Source: Serratia sarumanii
Lineage (GTDB): Bacteria > Pseudomonadota > Gammaproteobacteria > Enterobacterales > Enterobacteriaceae
DNA: 64,000 bases
NCBI RefSeq assembly: GCF_029962605.1
Contig: NZ_CP124750.1
Coordinates: 2,914,001 to 2,978,000, forward strand
Direction: 5' to 3'
The notes below the pieces were generated by a model. That model was given only the letters and a program-made list of their open reading frames with translations. It was not told the origin of the DNA and did no database searches. Positions 24,772 through 33,584 of this stretch are shown here, piece by piece; within the stretch, counting starts at the first letter, position 1; the number at the start of each line of letters is the position of its first letter. A program made the position numbers and the translations under genes.

Positions 24772-25677
24772 TCATCTCCTGAATCCCTGGCGCACGTTGC
24801 GCAGCAGCCGGCCGCCAACCGAGAACAACCCCAACCGCGCCAGACAATCGCCATACCATTTGATCATCTTGAACTTGCCGCTCAGGCTATGCCGCACGAT
24901 GCGCGACGAGTAATAATTGAACGCCTGGGCGTTTTCCGAATACAGCGAGGCCAGCAGATGCTTACAGGCGAATCCGCTGATATGGCGATCGCTGGGGCTG
25001 AGGAAGGTATTGATAAAGCGGTCGCTGGCCTCCAGATTAAGCTTCGCCGTCATGCGCCCGTAGCGCCCCACGTCGAGAAACACCCCGCCGCCGGCGTCAT
25101 GCGCCACTTGCGCGCCCAAATTGGTGGCGTTGACCAGAAAACCCCAATCCTGATGCTTGTTGAGAAACTCGGGAAATAAAAAGCGGCGATCGCTTTTTTT
25201 ACGCATGCTGATGGTGGATGACCGAATATCGCCCATTTCCAGAAAAAGAAAATCTTCGCCGGAAGAACCGGATTTGTAGTGGAAGTTGAAGTCGCGTACC
25301 GAATCGCCGCTCACCTCCGCATAGTTGCCGAAGATAATATCAATCTGGCGATCTTCATGCTTCTTCATGCGGCGAATAATATAGTTGGTTGTGAAGTAAT
25401 CATCGGAGTCGAGGAAAAACACGATCTCCGATTGCGCTAACTTGGTGCCTAAGTTGCGCGATACCGCCGCATTGCTCTTCTGTTTTTTCTCATGCAGCAT
25501 CACATTGCTATTGGTCGCCGCTATCTGGCGGATAGATTTGATGTCATCCTCGTCAGAGCAATCATCAACCAAAATCACCTGATAGTCGAACCCTTGGCAA
25601 GCGTTGAAAATTCGCTTCAGCGTTTTAGGCAGGTAGCGCGAACTATTATAAATAGGGATCACGATAGAGAAATCCAT
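24772..25677 (-). CDS. glycosyltransferase family 2 (exopolysaccharide)
   Basis: A 301-residue GT2 protein starting MDFSIVIPIYNSSRYLPKTLKR. VDDCSDEDD and FFLDSDDYF are the donor and metal-binding motifs. GGAGGG lies seven bases before the ATG. It is AT-richer than the nar genes nearby, as are the polymerase and ATP-grasp genes beside it, which fits a horizontally shaped core. It likely transfers one sugar in repeat-unit assembly; donor and acceptor are unknown. Confidence 0.88.
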   Translation of the reverse strand: MDFSIVIPIYNSSRYLPKTLKRIFNACQGFDYQVILVDDCSDEDDIKSIRQIAATNSNVMLHEKKQKSNAAVSRNLGTKLAQSEIVFFLDSDDYFTTNYIIRRMKKHEDRQIDIIFGNYAEVSGDSVRDFNFHYKSGSSGEDFLFLEMGDIRSSTISMRKKSDRRFLFPEFLNKHQDWGFLVNATNLGAQVAHDAGGGVFLDVGRYGRMTAKLNLEASDRFINTFLSPSDRHISGFACKHLLASLYSENAQAFNYYSSRIVRHSLSGKFKMIKWYGDCLARLGLFSVGGRLLRNVRQGFRR

Positions 25678-25680
25678 TTC

Positions 25681-26835
25681 TTAACCCTCCAGCTTAGAAT
25701 TTATTATTTCTTTTCCACGGCAAAGCAACAATAACGACACGTTAAATACCGGGACCAAAAAATAGGTTTCCGTCAAGGTTGTTAACAGGAAAACCACCAC
25801 CACCCAGCGCATGAATCGACTCAGCCTGCGCATATTGCCCAACAAGTGAAAATAACAAAAAAGCATGACGACAGAGGCGATGCCACCGGCCGAATAAAAC
25901 ATGGCGATGAAGAAGAAATCGACTGGCTTATACGGCTCTATATTCATGCCGAACAGCGGATTGGGTAGCCCCACCGCCTGAAACATCTGCCAGGAGAACC
26001 AGATCCGGCCGGTCAGCGCCTGGTTCAAGAGCACGTCCAATGCCGGATTGTTCCCCCAGCGTATAACGCTGGCGAATTGAAAGCCTACAATGACCAACGT
26101 CAGTGCGATGCAGACTTTTCTGTTGGGGGCGACACGCAGCAGCGGCGCCAGCCAAAACAGCAGCAGCATCAACAACGCCAGCATAAAACAGGTGCGAGAA
26201 TAGGAATACATCAGCACCGGGAGAATTAACGCCGATACCGCCAACGAAGCGATATTTTTCATTCCACGCGTTAATTTCGCATGGTCGATCAGGCACAGCA
26301 GTGTGGCGAACAAGGCAAAAGAATAATACGCCAGGGTATTCGGGTTATCGAACCCCAGCGTTAATCTGTTGCCATAACGTTCATCAAGGTAAACAAACCC
26401 ATCAGTGTAAAAGGTATAGGGAATAACCACCAGCAACCCTGCCACCACAAAGGTGATGGCAAACATTTCAGCGCCACGCCCCATTTCGATACGACGAAAT
26501 AAAATTATCACCGCCGTGCTGAATACCGCACCAAACAGATAATCACCATGCCCGGTGGCAATATTCATAAGAAACAGCAGAACCAAAAAACCCGCAACCG
26601 CCTTTTCCGCCAGCGTAGCGATAAAAAATGCATAGCCGACATAGAGCAACATCAGGCCATTCAGCCCCAGCACGGCTTTATTAATCAGCTCGCTGTTGAA
26701 CGATCCCGAGGTCAGGAAGGTTTTCACGAAAAACATCAGCAGGAAGGTCAATACGATGGATTGATTGATCAAATCCCGCGACTGATTATAACCGGCATTG
26801 GCATGCATTTGAAAATTGGAGGCGACTCTTTGCAT
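25681..26835 (-). CDS. wzy: Wzy-like polysaccharide polymerase
   Basis: A 384-residue protein that is almost wholly hydrophobic, with ten or more membrane segments and one larger polar loop around TFYTDGFVYLDERYGNRLTLGFDN. That is the layout of Wzy polymerases and O-antigen ligases. Sequence conservation in this family is low, so the call rests on topology and on position between glycosyltransferases and the flippase. It would join flipped repeat units in the periplasm. A WaaL-type ligase is less likely because the cluster has Wza and Wzc. Confidence 0.72.
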   Translation of the reverse strand: MQRVASNFQMHANAGYNQSRDLINQSIVLTFLLMFFVKTFLTSGSFNSELINKAVLGLNGLMLLYVGYAFFIATLAEKAVAGFLVLLFLMNIATGHGDYLFGAVFSTAVIILFRRIEMGRGAEMFAITFVVAGLLVVIPYTFYTDGFVYLDERYGNRLTLGFDNPNTLAYYSFALFATLLCLIDHAKLTRGMKNIASLAVSALILPVLMYSYSRTCFMLALLMLLLFWLAPLLRVAPNRKVCIALTLVIVGFQFASVIRWGNNPALDVLLNQALTGRIWFSWQMFQAVGLPNPLFGMNIEPYKPVDFFFIAMFYSAGGIASVVMLFCYFHLLGNMRRLSRFMRWVVVVFLLTTLTETYFLVPVFNVSLLLLCRGKEIINSKLEG

Positions 26836-26841
26836 AAGCGT

Positions 26842-27690
26842 TTACTCAGTAAAATAACTGCCCCATTCCTGCTCAATGTTTTTCGGCATCAGCTTGCTTA
26901 GCCCCGCGCCAGGCGTAAACGTCAACTCACCGAAATACACCTTCTCGCCGACCTGGTAGAAATCCACGCGCACATAAGAGAACTGCTGCGCCGTCTGGCG
27001 AGCCAAACGTATCATTTCATCCAGCCGCGTAGGGCGCGGCATCGGTTCGTCGGCATTGGGCAAGCTGATGCGGATTTCGGTGCGGTTCCAGTCGACATCA
27101 AAAATATCGCGCCGATGGGTGCCGAAGCGCTGATAATCCACCTGGATGAACATGCGAATTTCATGATTGTCGTTGAAACAATGAAACTTGATATCGTTCG
27201 GCACCTGTTCGCCATCCAGCAACATGCGCTCCACCATGATGCAGGGTTCGATATCCAGATAATGCTTTTCGCGACTCTGCTCATAAAAGTTGCTGCGCAT
27301 CCACGCGTTGCTGAGATCGTACAACTCCGCGTAGCTAACCTGCCGCTTGTCGAACACCAACCGGTTATAACCGCTGCCGTGGTTGGCCTTCAGCACAAAG
27401 GCGTTGGGCAATTGCCTGAACATCTCGTAGCTGAGTTCAGTGCCATGCGCATACAGCTCCACCAGGTACTCCTCGCCCCACAGACCGGCGATAAATTCAC
27501 GTACCTTGAACTTGTCCGACAAGGTGGTGTAGATGCTGCGCGGGTAAATTTTGCGGCGCATGATCTTTTCGCTGAAGCCGGTCGGTTTTGACAGGTGCGG
27601 CAGCTTCTTGAAATAGAGCGCGTATTTAACCTGATGGTGCCAGGCATCGGGCAGGCGCTTGGAAATGTTTTTAACCAGGATGTTTAACAT
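26842..27690 (-). CDS. TupA-like ATP-grasp protein in polysaccharide cluster
   Basis: A 282-residue soluble protein. The FVLKANHGSGYN stretch, the later NDIKFHCFNDN and the closing VRVDFYQVGEKVYFGELTFTPGAG are typical of TupA-like ATP-grasp proteins. These occur in many capsule and exopolysaccharide clusters and are sometimes labelled glycosyltransferases. ATP-grasp enzymes ligate a carboxylate to an amine, so it may add an amino acid or similar group to a uronic acid in the repeat. It overlaps the end of the flippase gene by 20 bases. Confidence 0.8.
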   Translation of the reverse strand: MLNILVKNISKRLPDAWHHQVKYALYFKKLPHLSKPTGFSEKIMRRKIYPRSIYTTLSDKFKVREFIAGLWGEEYLVELYAHGTELSYEMFRQLPNAFVLKANHGSGYNRLVFDKRQVSYAELYDLSNAWMRSNFYEQSREKHYLDIEPCIMVERMLLDGEQVPNDIKFHCFNDNHEIRMFIQVDYQRFGTHRRDIFDVDWNRTEIRISLPNADEPMPRPTRLDEMIRLARQTAQQFSYVRVDFYQVGEKVYFGELTFTPGAGLSKLMPKNIEQEWGSYFTE

Positions 27691-28969
27691 GCTCTCTCCT
27701 TAATTTGCTGACAAGACGCGGCAGGCAGTAAAAACAGGTCAGCTGCAGTCGGGTAATTTTTCCGCCACGGAATAAACTGTTCAGCACAAAGAACGAAATG
27801 AATTCCGCCAGCAGCGTAGACACCGCCGCGCCGATCAGGCCATAGCGCGGGATCAGCAGCAGATTCATCACCACGTTCGCCACAGCCACCAACGGCATCT
27901 TGATGGCGATAAAGCGATAGCCGGCGAACAGCACGATGCTGCGGTACGAAACCGTCCCCATGACCGAAAACAGCGAGGTCAGCGTACAAATAGCCAGGAT
28001 GTTGGCGGCCGGTTGGAAAGCGGCGCCGTACAGCAGCGCAATGGCCGGGTGGGCGAACCACCACAGGCCCAGCAACACCGGCAACGACAGGCCCAGGACC
28101 ACCAGATAAAGCACCCGGATACGGTACTCCTGCTCCAACGGATCGCGGCAGCTGGCAATGCCCGGCATCAACGAGGTGATCAGCGCCATCGGCACGAAAA
28201 CCCAGCCTTGGCTGAGGGTGGTGGCGGCACTGAACCAGCCTACCGCCTGTTCGCCGACCAGATTGCCCAGCATGATTTGATCGATGCGGGTATAGATCAC
28301 TATCGACAGGCTGGAGATGGCCAACGGCAGCCCCACCTTTAGCAAGTAACGGCCGTAGCGCCTGGCCTGGCGCGGCGTAACCCGCGGCGAGGCCGCAGCT
28401 TCCCCACGGAATAACCAGAGGCGCACCAGGTAAGGCACGGCGCTGCTGAGGATGTAGGGTACCGCGAACCACACCAGCGGCAGCGCGGCGCTCACCAGCG
28501 CCAGCCGCAGCCCGATCGACAGCAGCAGCGCCAGGTTGTTGATCAGCGTATTGCGTTTCGACTGCAGGCGGGCATCGTAATAAATCTTGTACACGTCCTG
28601 AATCGAGAAATAGGCGCTGACAAGCAGCAACAGCGTCATCAGTTGGCTGGCGGGCGTTTGGCTGAAATAGCTCCATATCAGTATCGGCAGCGCCACCACC
28701 AGGAACAGCCGGCGGCGCAGGCGTATTGACGCCAGCATCAGGCGAATGCCGCTCGGCTGTCGGCGGGCGACGCGGTTGAAAATGATGCTGTCGGCGCCCA
28801 ACTGCACCAGTGGCACCACGATGGCGATCGTCGCCAACAGATAGTTGAGCGCGCCAAACTGCGCGGGCCCCAGATAGCGCGCAACGTAAATGGAGACGAA
28901 GATGCCGGACAGGCTGAGCGAAACGCGTTCGAGCATCAGCCACAGGGCATTGGTGATAATGGCCTTCAC
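27671..28969 (-). CDS. wzx: Wzx-type polysaccharide flippase
   Basis: A 432-residue membrane protein with twelve or so helices, of the MOP exporter superfamily (polysaccharide biosynthesis protein). The start ALWLMLERVSLSLSGIFVSIYVARYLGPAQFGALNYLLA is characteristic. It translocates the undecaprenyl-linked repeat across the inner membrane. The start codon is GTG at 28969, with GGGGAG seven bases upstream, four bases after the wzc stop. Confidence 0.88.
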   Translation of the reverse strand: MKAIITNALWLMLERVSLSLSGIFVSIYVARYLGPAQFGALNYLLATIAIVVPLVQLGADSIIFNRVARRQPSGIRLMLASIRLRRRLFLVVALPILIWSYFSQTPASQLMTLLLLVSAYFSIQDVYKIYYDARLQSKRNTLINNLALLLSIGLRLALVSAALPLVWFAVPYILSSAVPYLVRLWLFRGEAAASPRVTPRQARRYGRYLLKVGLPLAISSLSIVIYTRIDQIMLGNLVGEQAVGWFSAATTLSQGWVFVPMALITSLMPGIASCRDPLEQEYRIRVLYLVVLGLSLPVLLGLWWFAHPAIALLYGAAFQPAANILAICTLTSLFSVMGTVSYRSIVLFAGYRFIAIKMPLVAVANVVMNLLLIPRYGLIGAAVSTLLAEFISFFVLNSLFRGGKITRLQLTCFYCLPRLVSKLRREHVKHPG

Positions 28970-28973
28970 CCGC

Positions 28974-31154
28974 TTACTCCCCTGCCTGCGGGCGTTCTTC
29001 CCGATGGCTTGGGTAGGCGAAGTTGTAATAGCTCATGTCGGTTGCCGCCTTCTTCACCATGCCGTTGAGGATCACGCCCTTGATCGTCACCCCATTCTGT
29101 TCGAAGCGGCGCATGCTGGTTTCGATCTGCTTGACGGTATTCACCTCAAAGCGCACCACCAGCAGCGAGGTGCCCGCGTGATTGCCGACGATCGCCGCGT
29201 CCGTCACCGCCAGAATCGGCGGCGTGTCGATCAGCACCAGATCGTAGTTTTGCCCGGCCCAGCGCAGAAAATCGGCGAAACGGCGGTGCATCAGCAGTTC
29301 GGACGGGTTCGGCGGCACCTGGCCGCGCGGCACGAAGTCCAGGTTGGCGATGGCGGTTTTCCGCACCGCCTGTTCCGCCGTCACGTTGCCCACCAGCATG
29401 TCGGACAGGCCCTGATGCCCATCATCCGCCAACCAGCGGTGCAGGAAGCCTTTGCGCATATCGGCGTCGATCAACAGCACCCGCTGCCCGGCCTGCGCCA
29501 CCACCACCGCCAGGTTGGTGCTGGTAAAGCTCTTGCCGCTTTCCGGGCTGGCGCCGGAGACCATCAGAATGTTGTTTTTGGCCTCCATCATGGCGAAATG
29601 CAGGCTGGTGCGCAGGCTGCGGATCGCTTCCACCGACAGATCCGTCGGTTCGGCCACCGCCAGGATCGGCAAGCGCCGGCCGCCGGATTTGGGCAGCAAA
29701 TGGCGCTGCTCGCGGTTGCGCTTGACCTGCCACGGCGACAGCGGCACGGTGGCGTAGACGTTGATGCCCCGCTTCTCCAGGGTATCGATATCATTGATGC
29801 CGCGATGGAAAGCCGCGCGCAGCAGCACCACCGAGGCGGCGCCTCCCGCCCCCAGCAGCAGCGCCAACAAGACGATCAGCATCTTTTGCGGCTTAATCGG
29901 CCGGATAGCGGTTTCCGCTTCGTCGATGATGCGAACGTTGCCCACCGTGCCGGCCTTGCTGATGCTCAGCTCCTGCTGCTTGTTCATCAGCTGCATGTAA
30001 ACCTGCTGATCCACCTGCACGTCGCGGGTGAGGCGCAGGATCTCCTGCTGCATTTTCGGCAGCGTCTGCACCTGTTTACCCAGCCGCGCCTTTTCCGCCT
30101 CCAGCGTGGCGCGCTTTTCCAGCAGCGCCCGGTAAGCCGGGTGCGCGCGGGTATAGAGCTTGGAGATCTCCGCTTCCTTGAAGGTCAGCTCATTGAGCTG
30201 GGCTTCGAGCTGCACCTGAGTATCCAGCACCGATTTGGCTTCCAGCGACAGATCCACCGAGTCGTTTTGCTGGCGGAACTGATTGAGCTGGGTTTCGGCA
30301 TTGTTCAGCGAGGTTTGCGTTTGCGGCAATTGCTCTTGCAGGAACGCCAGCATGCGCTGCGCCTCTTCCGTTTTGCGGTCCACGTTCTGTTGCAGGTAGT
30401 TGTCGGTGATGTTCTTCAGCATCGCCTCGGCGCTCTGCGGATCTTCGCTCGGCAGCGTAAAGGCCATGATGCCGCTGTCCTTGCCGCCCGGTACCACGTC
30501 CAGGTATTTGCGCAGATCATCCACCGCTTCTTGACGCGCGACTTTGACCACGGTAAAGCTGGCGCCCGGCGCCGCGTCCAGCGCCGAGACGGTCATGTTC
30601 CAACCGCCCTGCGCCACCGGCTGCCCGACCACGCCGCTGAACAGTTTGTCGCCGTCATGGCTCAATTCGTAATGCTGCCCGTCGCGCACCGTCAGCGTCA
30701 GCGCTTCGCCCTGCATGTCCGCCGGCGTCGTCAGCGTGGTGATGTTCAGCACCGGCGGCTTTTCACCGCTCAACCGGGCAAGGCCTTTGCCGAACACCGG
30801 GAAATAGTCCGGGCTGACGCGCACCGTCAGGCCGAGGGCGTCCACCGTTTTGCCGAGCACGTAGCGTGACTTGGCCAGCGTCACCTCATCCTGCGTCGCC
30901 GAGCTTTGCCCCATCGTGCTGTCCAGCGTTTCACGCAGCAGCGAATCGCCGGACAGCTGCTTCTCCACCTGCACCACCGCCGTGGCCTGATACACCGGGG
31001 TGGCCAACAGGGCGTAGGCGACGCCCAGCACGCCGGCCAAACCGGTCACGACGGCGATCCGCCAACGGTTATCCCACAGCGGCCCGATCAGCCGCTCCCA
31101 CTCCAGCTTTTCATCTTGTTCGGCCACCATCACGGACAGCGCATTGTTTTTCAT
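28974..31154 (-). CDS. wzc: Wzc-type chain-length determinant and tyrosine autokinase
   Basis: A 726-residue inner-membrane protein. An N-terminal Wzz domain with a helix around WRIAVVTGLAGVLGVAYAL is followed by a long periplasmic coiled coil and a second helix near MLIVLLALLLGAGGAASVVLL. The cytoplasmic BY-kinase has Walker A SGASPESGKS, Walker A' LLIDADMRKG and Walker B VLIDTPPI. The C-terminal tail contains a short Tyr cluster (MSYYNFAY) for autophosphorylation. The ATG at 31154 has AAGGA seven bases upstream; a GTG at 31172 is the alternative. It controls polymer length with Wza. No Wzb phosphatase gene lies beside it. Confidence 0.93.
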   Translation of the reverse strand: MKNNALSVMVAEQDEKLEWERLIGPLWDNRWRIAVVTGLAGVLGVAYALLATPVYQATAVVQVEKQLSGDSLLRETLDSTMGQSSATQDEVTLAKSRYVLGKTVDALGLTVRVSPDYFPVFGKGLARLSGEKPPVLNITTLTTPADMQGEALTLTVRDGQHYELSHDGDKLFSGVVGQPVAQGGWNMTVSALDAAPGASFTVVKVARQEAVDDLRKYLDVVPGGKDSGIMAFTLPSEDPQSAEAMLKNITDNYLQQNVDRKTEEAQRMLAFLQEQLPQTQTSLNNAETQLNQFRQQNDSVDLSLEAKSVLDTQVQLEAQLNELTFKEAEISKLYTRAHPAYRALLEKRATLEAEKARLGKQVQTLPKMQQEILRLTRDVQVDQQVYMQLMNKQQELSISKAGTVGNVRIIDEAETAIRPIKPQKMLIVLLALLLGAGGAASVVLLRAAFHRGINDIDTLEKRGINVYATVPLSPWQVKRNREQRHLLPKSGGRRLPILAVAEPTDLSVEAIRSLRTSLHFAMMEAKNNILMVSGASPESGKSFTSTNLAVVVAQAGQRVLLIDADMRKGFLHRWLADDGHQGLSDMLVGNVTAEQAVRKTAIANLDFVPRGQVPPNPSELLMHRRFADFLRWAGQNYDLVLIDTPPILAVTDAAIVGNHAGTSLLVVRFEVNTVKQIETSMRRFEQNGVTIKGVILNGMVKKAATDMSYYNFAYPSHREERPQAGE

Positions 31155-31181
31155 CTTCTGTTCCTTATTCACCCTGCGGAG

Positions 31182-32315
31182 TTACCAGTTGCGCACGCGC
31201 AAGGTAGCCTCGCTGAGATCGTTAAAGCTGCTGATGGTCGGCACCAGCTGGCTGATCAAACGGTTCCAGCGCGCGATCGGCGCCGCAGTGACGTACACGA
31301 CGTCGTAAGGTTGCAGCTGAAATTCAGCGCCCATCGCCAGCGCGCTGGCGTCGGAGAGATCGAACTGATACAGCGTCGCCAGCCGCTGCGGCGTTTTACC
31401 GCCGCTCGGCCGGATCACGAACACCCCGGTCGCATCCGCCACCGTCTGGCTGATCCCTTCGGAAGATCCGAGGGCTTCGGTCAGGGTCATGCCGCTGCGA
31501 TCCATCTTCAGCGTCGCTTGCTTGCCCACCTCGCCCATCACGAACACTTTCAATTCGTCATTGCGCGGGATGTAGAGGATGTCGCCCGGCTGCAGCAGCG
31601 CGTTCTGGCTGATGTCGCCACGCTGCATCAGCGCCTGCAGCGAAATAGCCCGCTCTTTGCCCTGATGGGTCAGCACCACGTTGCGCCAGTCGGCGTTGTC
31701 CGTCAGGCCGCCGGCGGCGTTGATCGCGTCCAGAATGGTCAACGGCACGTTGGTGATCGCCTGTTGGCCGGAGGTTTTCACTTCGCCGGTCACGTAGGCC
31801 TTCTGCGAACGAAAAGCGGCGATGCTGACGTCCACCTGCGGGCTTTCCACGTACTGCGCCAGACGGCCGGCGATCAGGCTGCGCACTTCGGTGACGGTCT
31901 TGCCCACCACCGCCACTCGCCCGATATAGGGATAAAAGATCGTGCCATCTGCATGCACCCAGTTGCCGGTATCGCTGGCGCTGCGGTACTGCCCGGCCGG
32001 CGTGGTCAACTCGGGGTGATCCCAGACGGTGACGTTCAACACGTCGCCGACGCCGATGCGGTATTGATAGTTCTGCAACCGCTGATCCAGCGCCGGATTC
32101 GGCCGGGCGACCGGTTCTACGCGCCGCATTTTCTGCAGCAGCATCGGCGACATGCGGTAAACCTGCACCTGGTCATTCAAATCGAAATCGTCATCCTGCT
32201 GCACGACGATGGCTTTTCCGCTGGTCGGTAAATGTGAGCCGGGGACCACCGTACACCCGCTCAACAACGCGGAGGTGAAGGCCAACGGCATCAAAAGAGG
32301 CAAATGAAAATTCAT
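31182..32315 (-). CDS. wza: Wza-type outer-membrane polysaccharide export lipoprotein
   Basis: A 377-residue protein. The signal peptide ends in the lipobox ALLSGC, with Cys21 as the lipid-modified residue. The body has the polysaccharide-export domain ([19 protein letters not shown]) and repeated SLBB-like segments ([31 protein letters not shown]). The C-terminus ends in a short amphipathic helix and RNW. It forms the octameric outer-membrane pore working with Wzc. It starts 45 bases after the wecA-like gene, with a hairpin in between. Confidence 0.94.
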   Translation of the reverse strand: MNFHLPLLMPLAFTSALLSGCTVVPGSHLPTSGKAIVVQQDDDFDLNDQVQVYRMSPMLLQKMRRVEPVARPNPALDQRLQNYQYRIGVGDVLNVTVWDHPELTTPAGQYRSASDTGNWVHADGTIFYPYIGRVAVVGKTVTEVRSLIAGRLAQYVESPQVDVSIAAFRSQKAYVTGEVKTSGQQAITNVPLTILDAINAAGGLTDNADWRNVVLTHQGKERAISLQALMQRGDISQNALLQPGDILYIPRNDELKVFVMGEVGKQATLKMDRSGMTLTEALGSSEGISQTVADATGVFVIRPSGGKTPQRLATLYQFDLSDASALAMGAEFQLQPYDVVYVTAAPIARWNRLISQLVPTISSFNDLSEATLRVRNW

Positions 32316-32332
32316 GGAAGTACCGTGATAAG

Positions 32333-32352
32333 CGGGCTGCTGCCGCAGCCCG
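32333..32352 (-). terminator. hairpin between wecA-like gene and wza
   Basis: CGGGCTGC (32333-32340) and GCAGCCCG (32345-32352) pair around TGCC, eight bases past the wecA-like stop. No U run follows. Inside an ops-led operon it may be a partial terminator that RfaH-modified polymerase passes, or an RNA-processing point. Confidence 0.5.
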
Positions 32353-32360
32353 TGAGGGGA

Positions 32361-33410
32361 TTAACGGCCGACGGTCGGATTATCGCTGAACACCGTCGCC
32401 TGACGCGGTTCGCGCAACATGGCGAAATAACCGCAGAAACAAAACAGAAACGCCACCAGCATCAGGCTTTCCTGCAGCTGCAGCACTTCGCTGCAAATGC
32501 CGACGCAGGCCAGCGTCACCGCCAGCATGGTGCTCATCGCCAGCGCCTGGCGCGCATTGAGCCCGCGACGCATCAGAATGTGGTGCAAATGATCGCGGCC
32601 CGCTTTGAAGGGGCTTTGGCGGCGCAACAGGCGGCGCACCATCACGGTCACCATGTCCATCAGCGGAATGGCGATCAGCCACAGCGCGGTGACCGGACGC
32701 ATTACCGCCTGCGGCCCCTGAGTCGCCAGCAACACCAGCCACAGCACGCTGAAACCGATCACCATGCTGCCGGCGTCCCCCATAAAGATCTTGTTGCGCG
32801 CGCCGAACAGGCTCAGGTTGAACAGCAGATAAGCCGCCAGCGCGGCGATCAGGCCCAGGCACCACAGCGCCAGATCTTCCCGGCCGCCCAATCCGAACAC
32901 AATGGCCAATGCAACGAAGGTAACGCAGGACAAGGCGCCCAGTTGCCCATCGATGCCATCCACCATGTTGTAGGCGTTGATCGCTCCCCATACCGCCAGC
33001 GGCGTAAGCAGCAACGCGCCATAGCCGAGCATCACTTCCTGATGCCCCCAGACATAACCCAATGAGGAAAGCTGCATCCCTGCCGCCAGCATCATCGCCA
33101 GCGCGATCCCTCCCTGCACCATGACGCGCGGCGCCACGGGCAGATCAAAGCGGTCATCCAGCACGCCCAATACCACCAGCGCCGTAATGCACAGCAGATA
33201 GACGGTGCTGTCGGGCAGCCAGGCGGGTTGCCACAGCGTCATCAGCATCAGCGTCAGGTATATGGCGATGCCGCCGACCAGCGGAATATGTCCCAGATGT
33301 TGCTTGCGCGCATTGGGCTTATCCACCAATCCCACCGTCAAGGCGGCCCGGCGGGCAATAAGCACCCAGGCGACCGCCAGCACAAATATCACGCTCAGTT
33401 GATATAACAT
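32361..33410 (-). CDS. wecA: WecA-like undecaprenyl-phosphate GlcNAc-1-phosphate transferase
   Basis: A 349-residue membrane enzyme with about eleven helices. The motifs LGVLDDRFDLP (catalytic DDxxD-type), NAYNMVDGIDG, KIFMGDAGS and GRDHLHH are those of WecA. It transfers GlcNAc-1-phosphate from UDP-GlcNAc to undecaprenyl phosphate and so starts the repeat unit. Serratia also makes enterobacterial common antigen, so a second wecA elsewhere is expected and this one would be cluster-specific. GGAGG lies close before the ATG. A JUMPstart/ops element lies 20 bases upstream. Confidence 0.9.
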   Translation of the reverse strand: MLYQLSVIFVLAVAWVLIARRAALTVGLVDKPNARKQHLGHIPLVGGIAIYLTLMLMTLWQPAWLPDSTVYLLCITALVVLGVLDDRFDLPVAPRVMVQGGIALAMMLAAGMQLSSLGYVWGHQEVMLGYGALLLTPLAVWGAINAYNMVDGIDGQLGALSCVTFVALAIVFGLGGREDLALWCLGLIAALAAYLLFNLSLFGARNKIFMGDAGSMVIGFSVLWLVLLATQGPQAVMRPVTALWLIAIPLMDMVTVMVRRLLRRQSPFKAGRDHLHHILMRRGLNARQALAMSTMLAVTLACVGICSEVLQLQESLMLVAFLFCFCGYFAMLREPRQATVFSDNPTVGR

Positions 33411-33429
33411 CGTTCCTCCAGCGAATAAG

Positions 33430-33462
33430 CACGCTACCGCCCTTGAGTTACAGCTCCCAATG
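33430..33462 (-). promoter_or_regulatory. JUMPstart element with ops (RfaH recruitment site)
   Basis: On the minus strand the ops core GGCGGTAGCGTG (33441 down to 33430) is perfect. It is preceded by GGGAGCTGTAACTCAAG, which matches the GGTAGCTGTTAAGCC part of JUMPstart imperfectly. It sits just upstream of the first operon gene (wecA-like). Such sites pause RNA polymerase and recruit RfaH for long surface-polysaccharide operons. Confidence 0.88.
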
Positions 33463-33510
33463 CGCTATTAACAAAAACAAAATTGATCCGGCCAGGATAT
33501 AAGTCAGCAT
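33448..33510 (-). CDS. 20-residue hydrophobic leader ORF ahead of the polysaccharide operon
   Basis: The minus strand reads MLTYILAGSILFLLIAHWEL followed by a stop. AGGA lies seven bases before the ATG. The peptide is one short hydrophobic helix. Its stop overlaps the JUMPstart region, so translation would end just before the ops core. It may be a tiny membrane protein or a leader peptide that links translation to the ops pause. Only the ORF and ribosome binding site are seen; expression is not known. Confidence 0.4.
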   Translation of the reverse strand: MLTYILAGSILFLLIAHWEL

Positions 33511-33584
33511 GAGTTAATCCTGAAAAATACAGATTTATCCGCTTGTCGGCGGAAATAAGTAAATAACGTCAGCGTGCGGTTAAG

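Noticed and set aside
27684..28943. 419-codon frame overlapping the flippase gene on the same strand
   Set aside because: Composition is hydrophilic, Arg/Gly-rich and repeats the codon shadow of wzx, which has proper membrane helices and a ribosome binding site.
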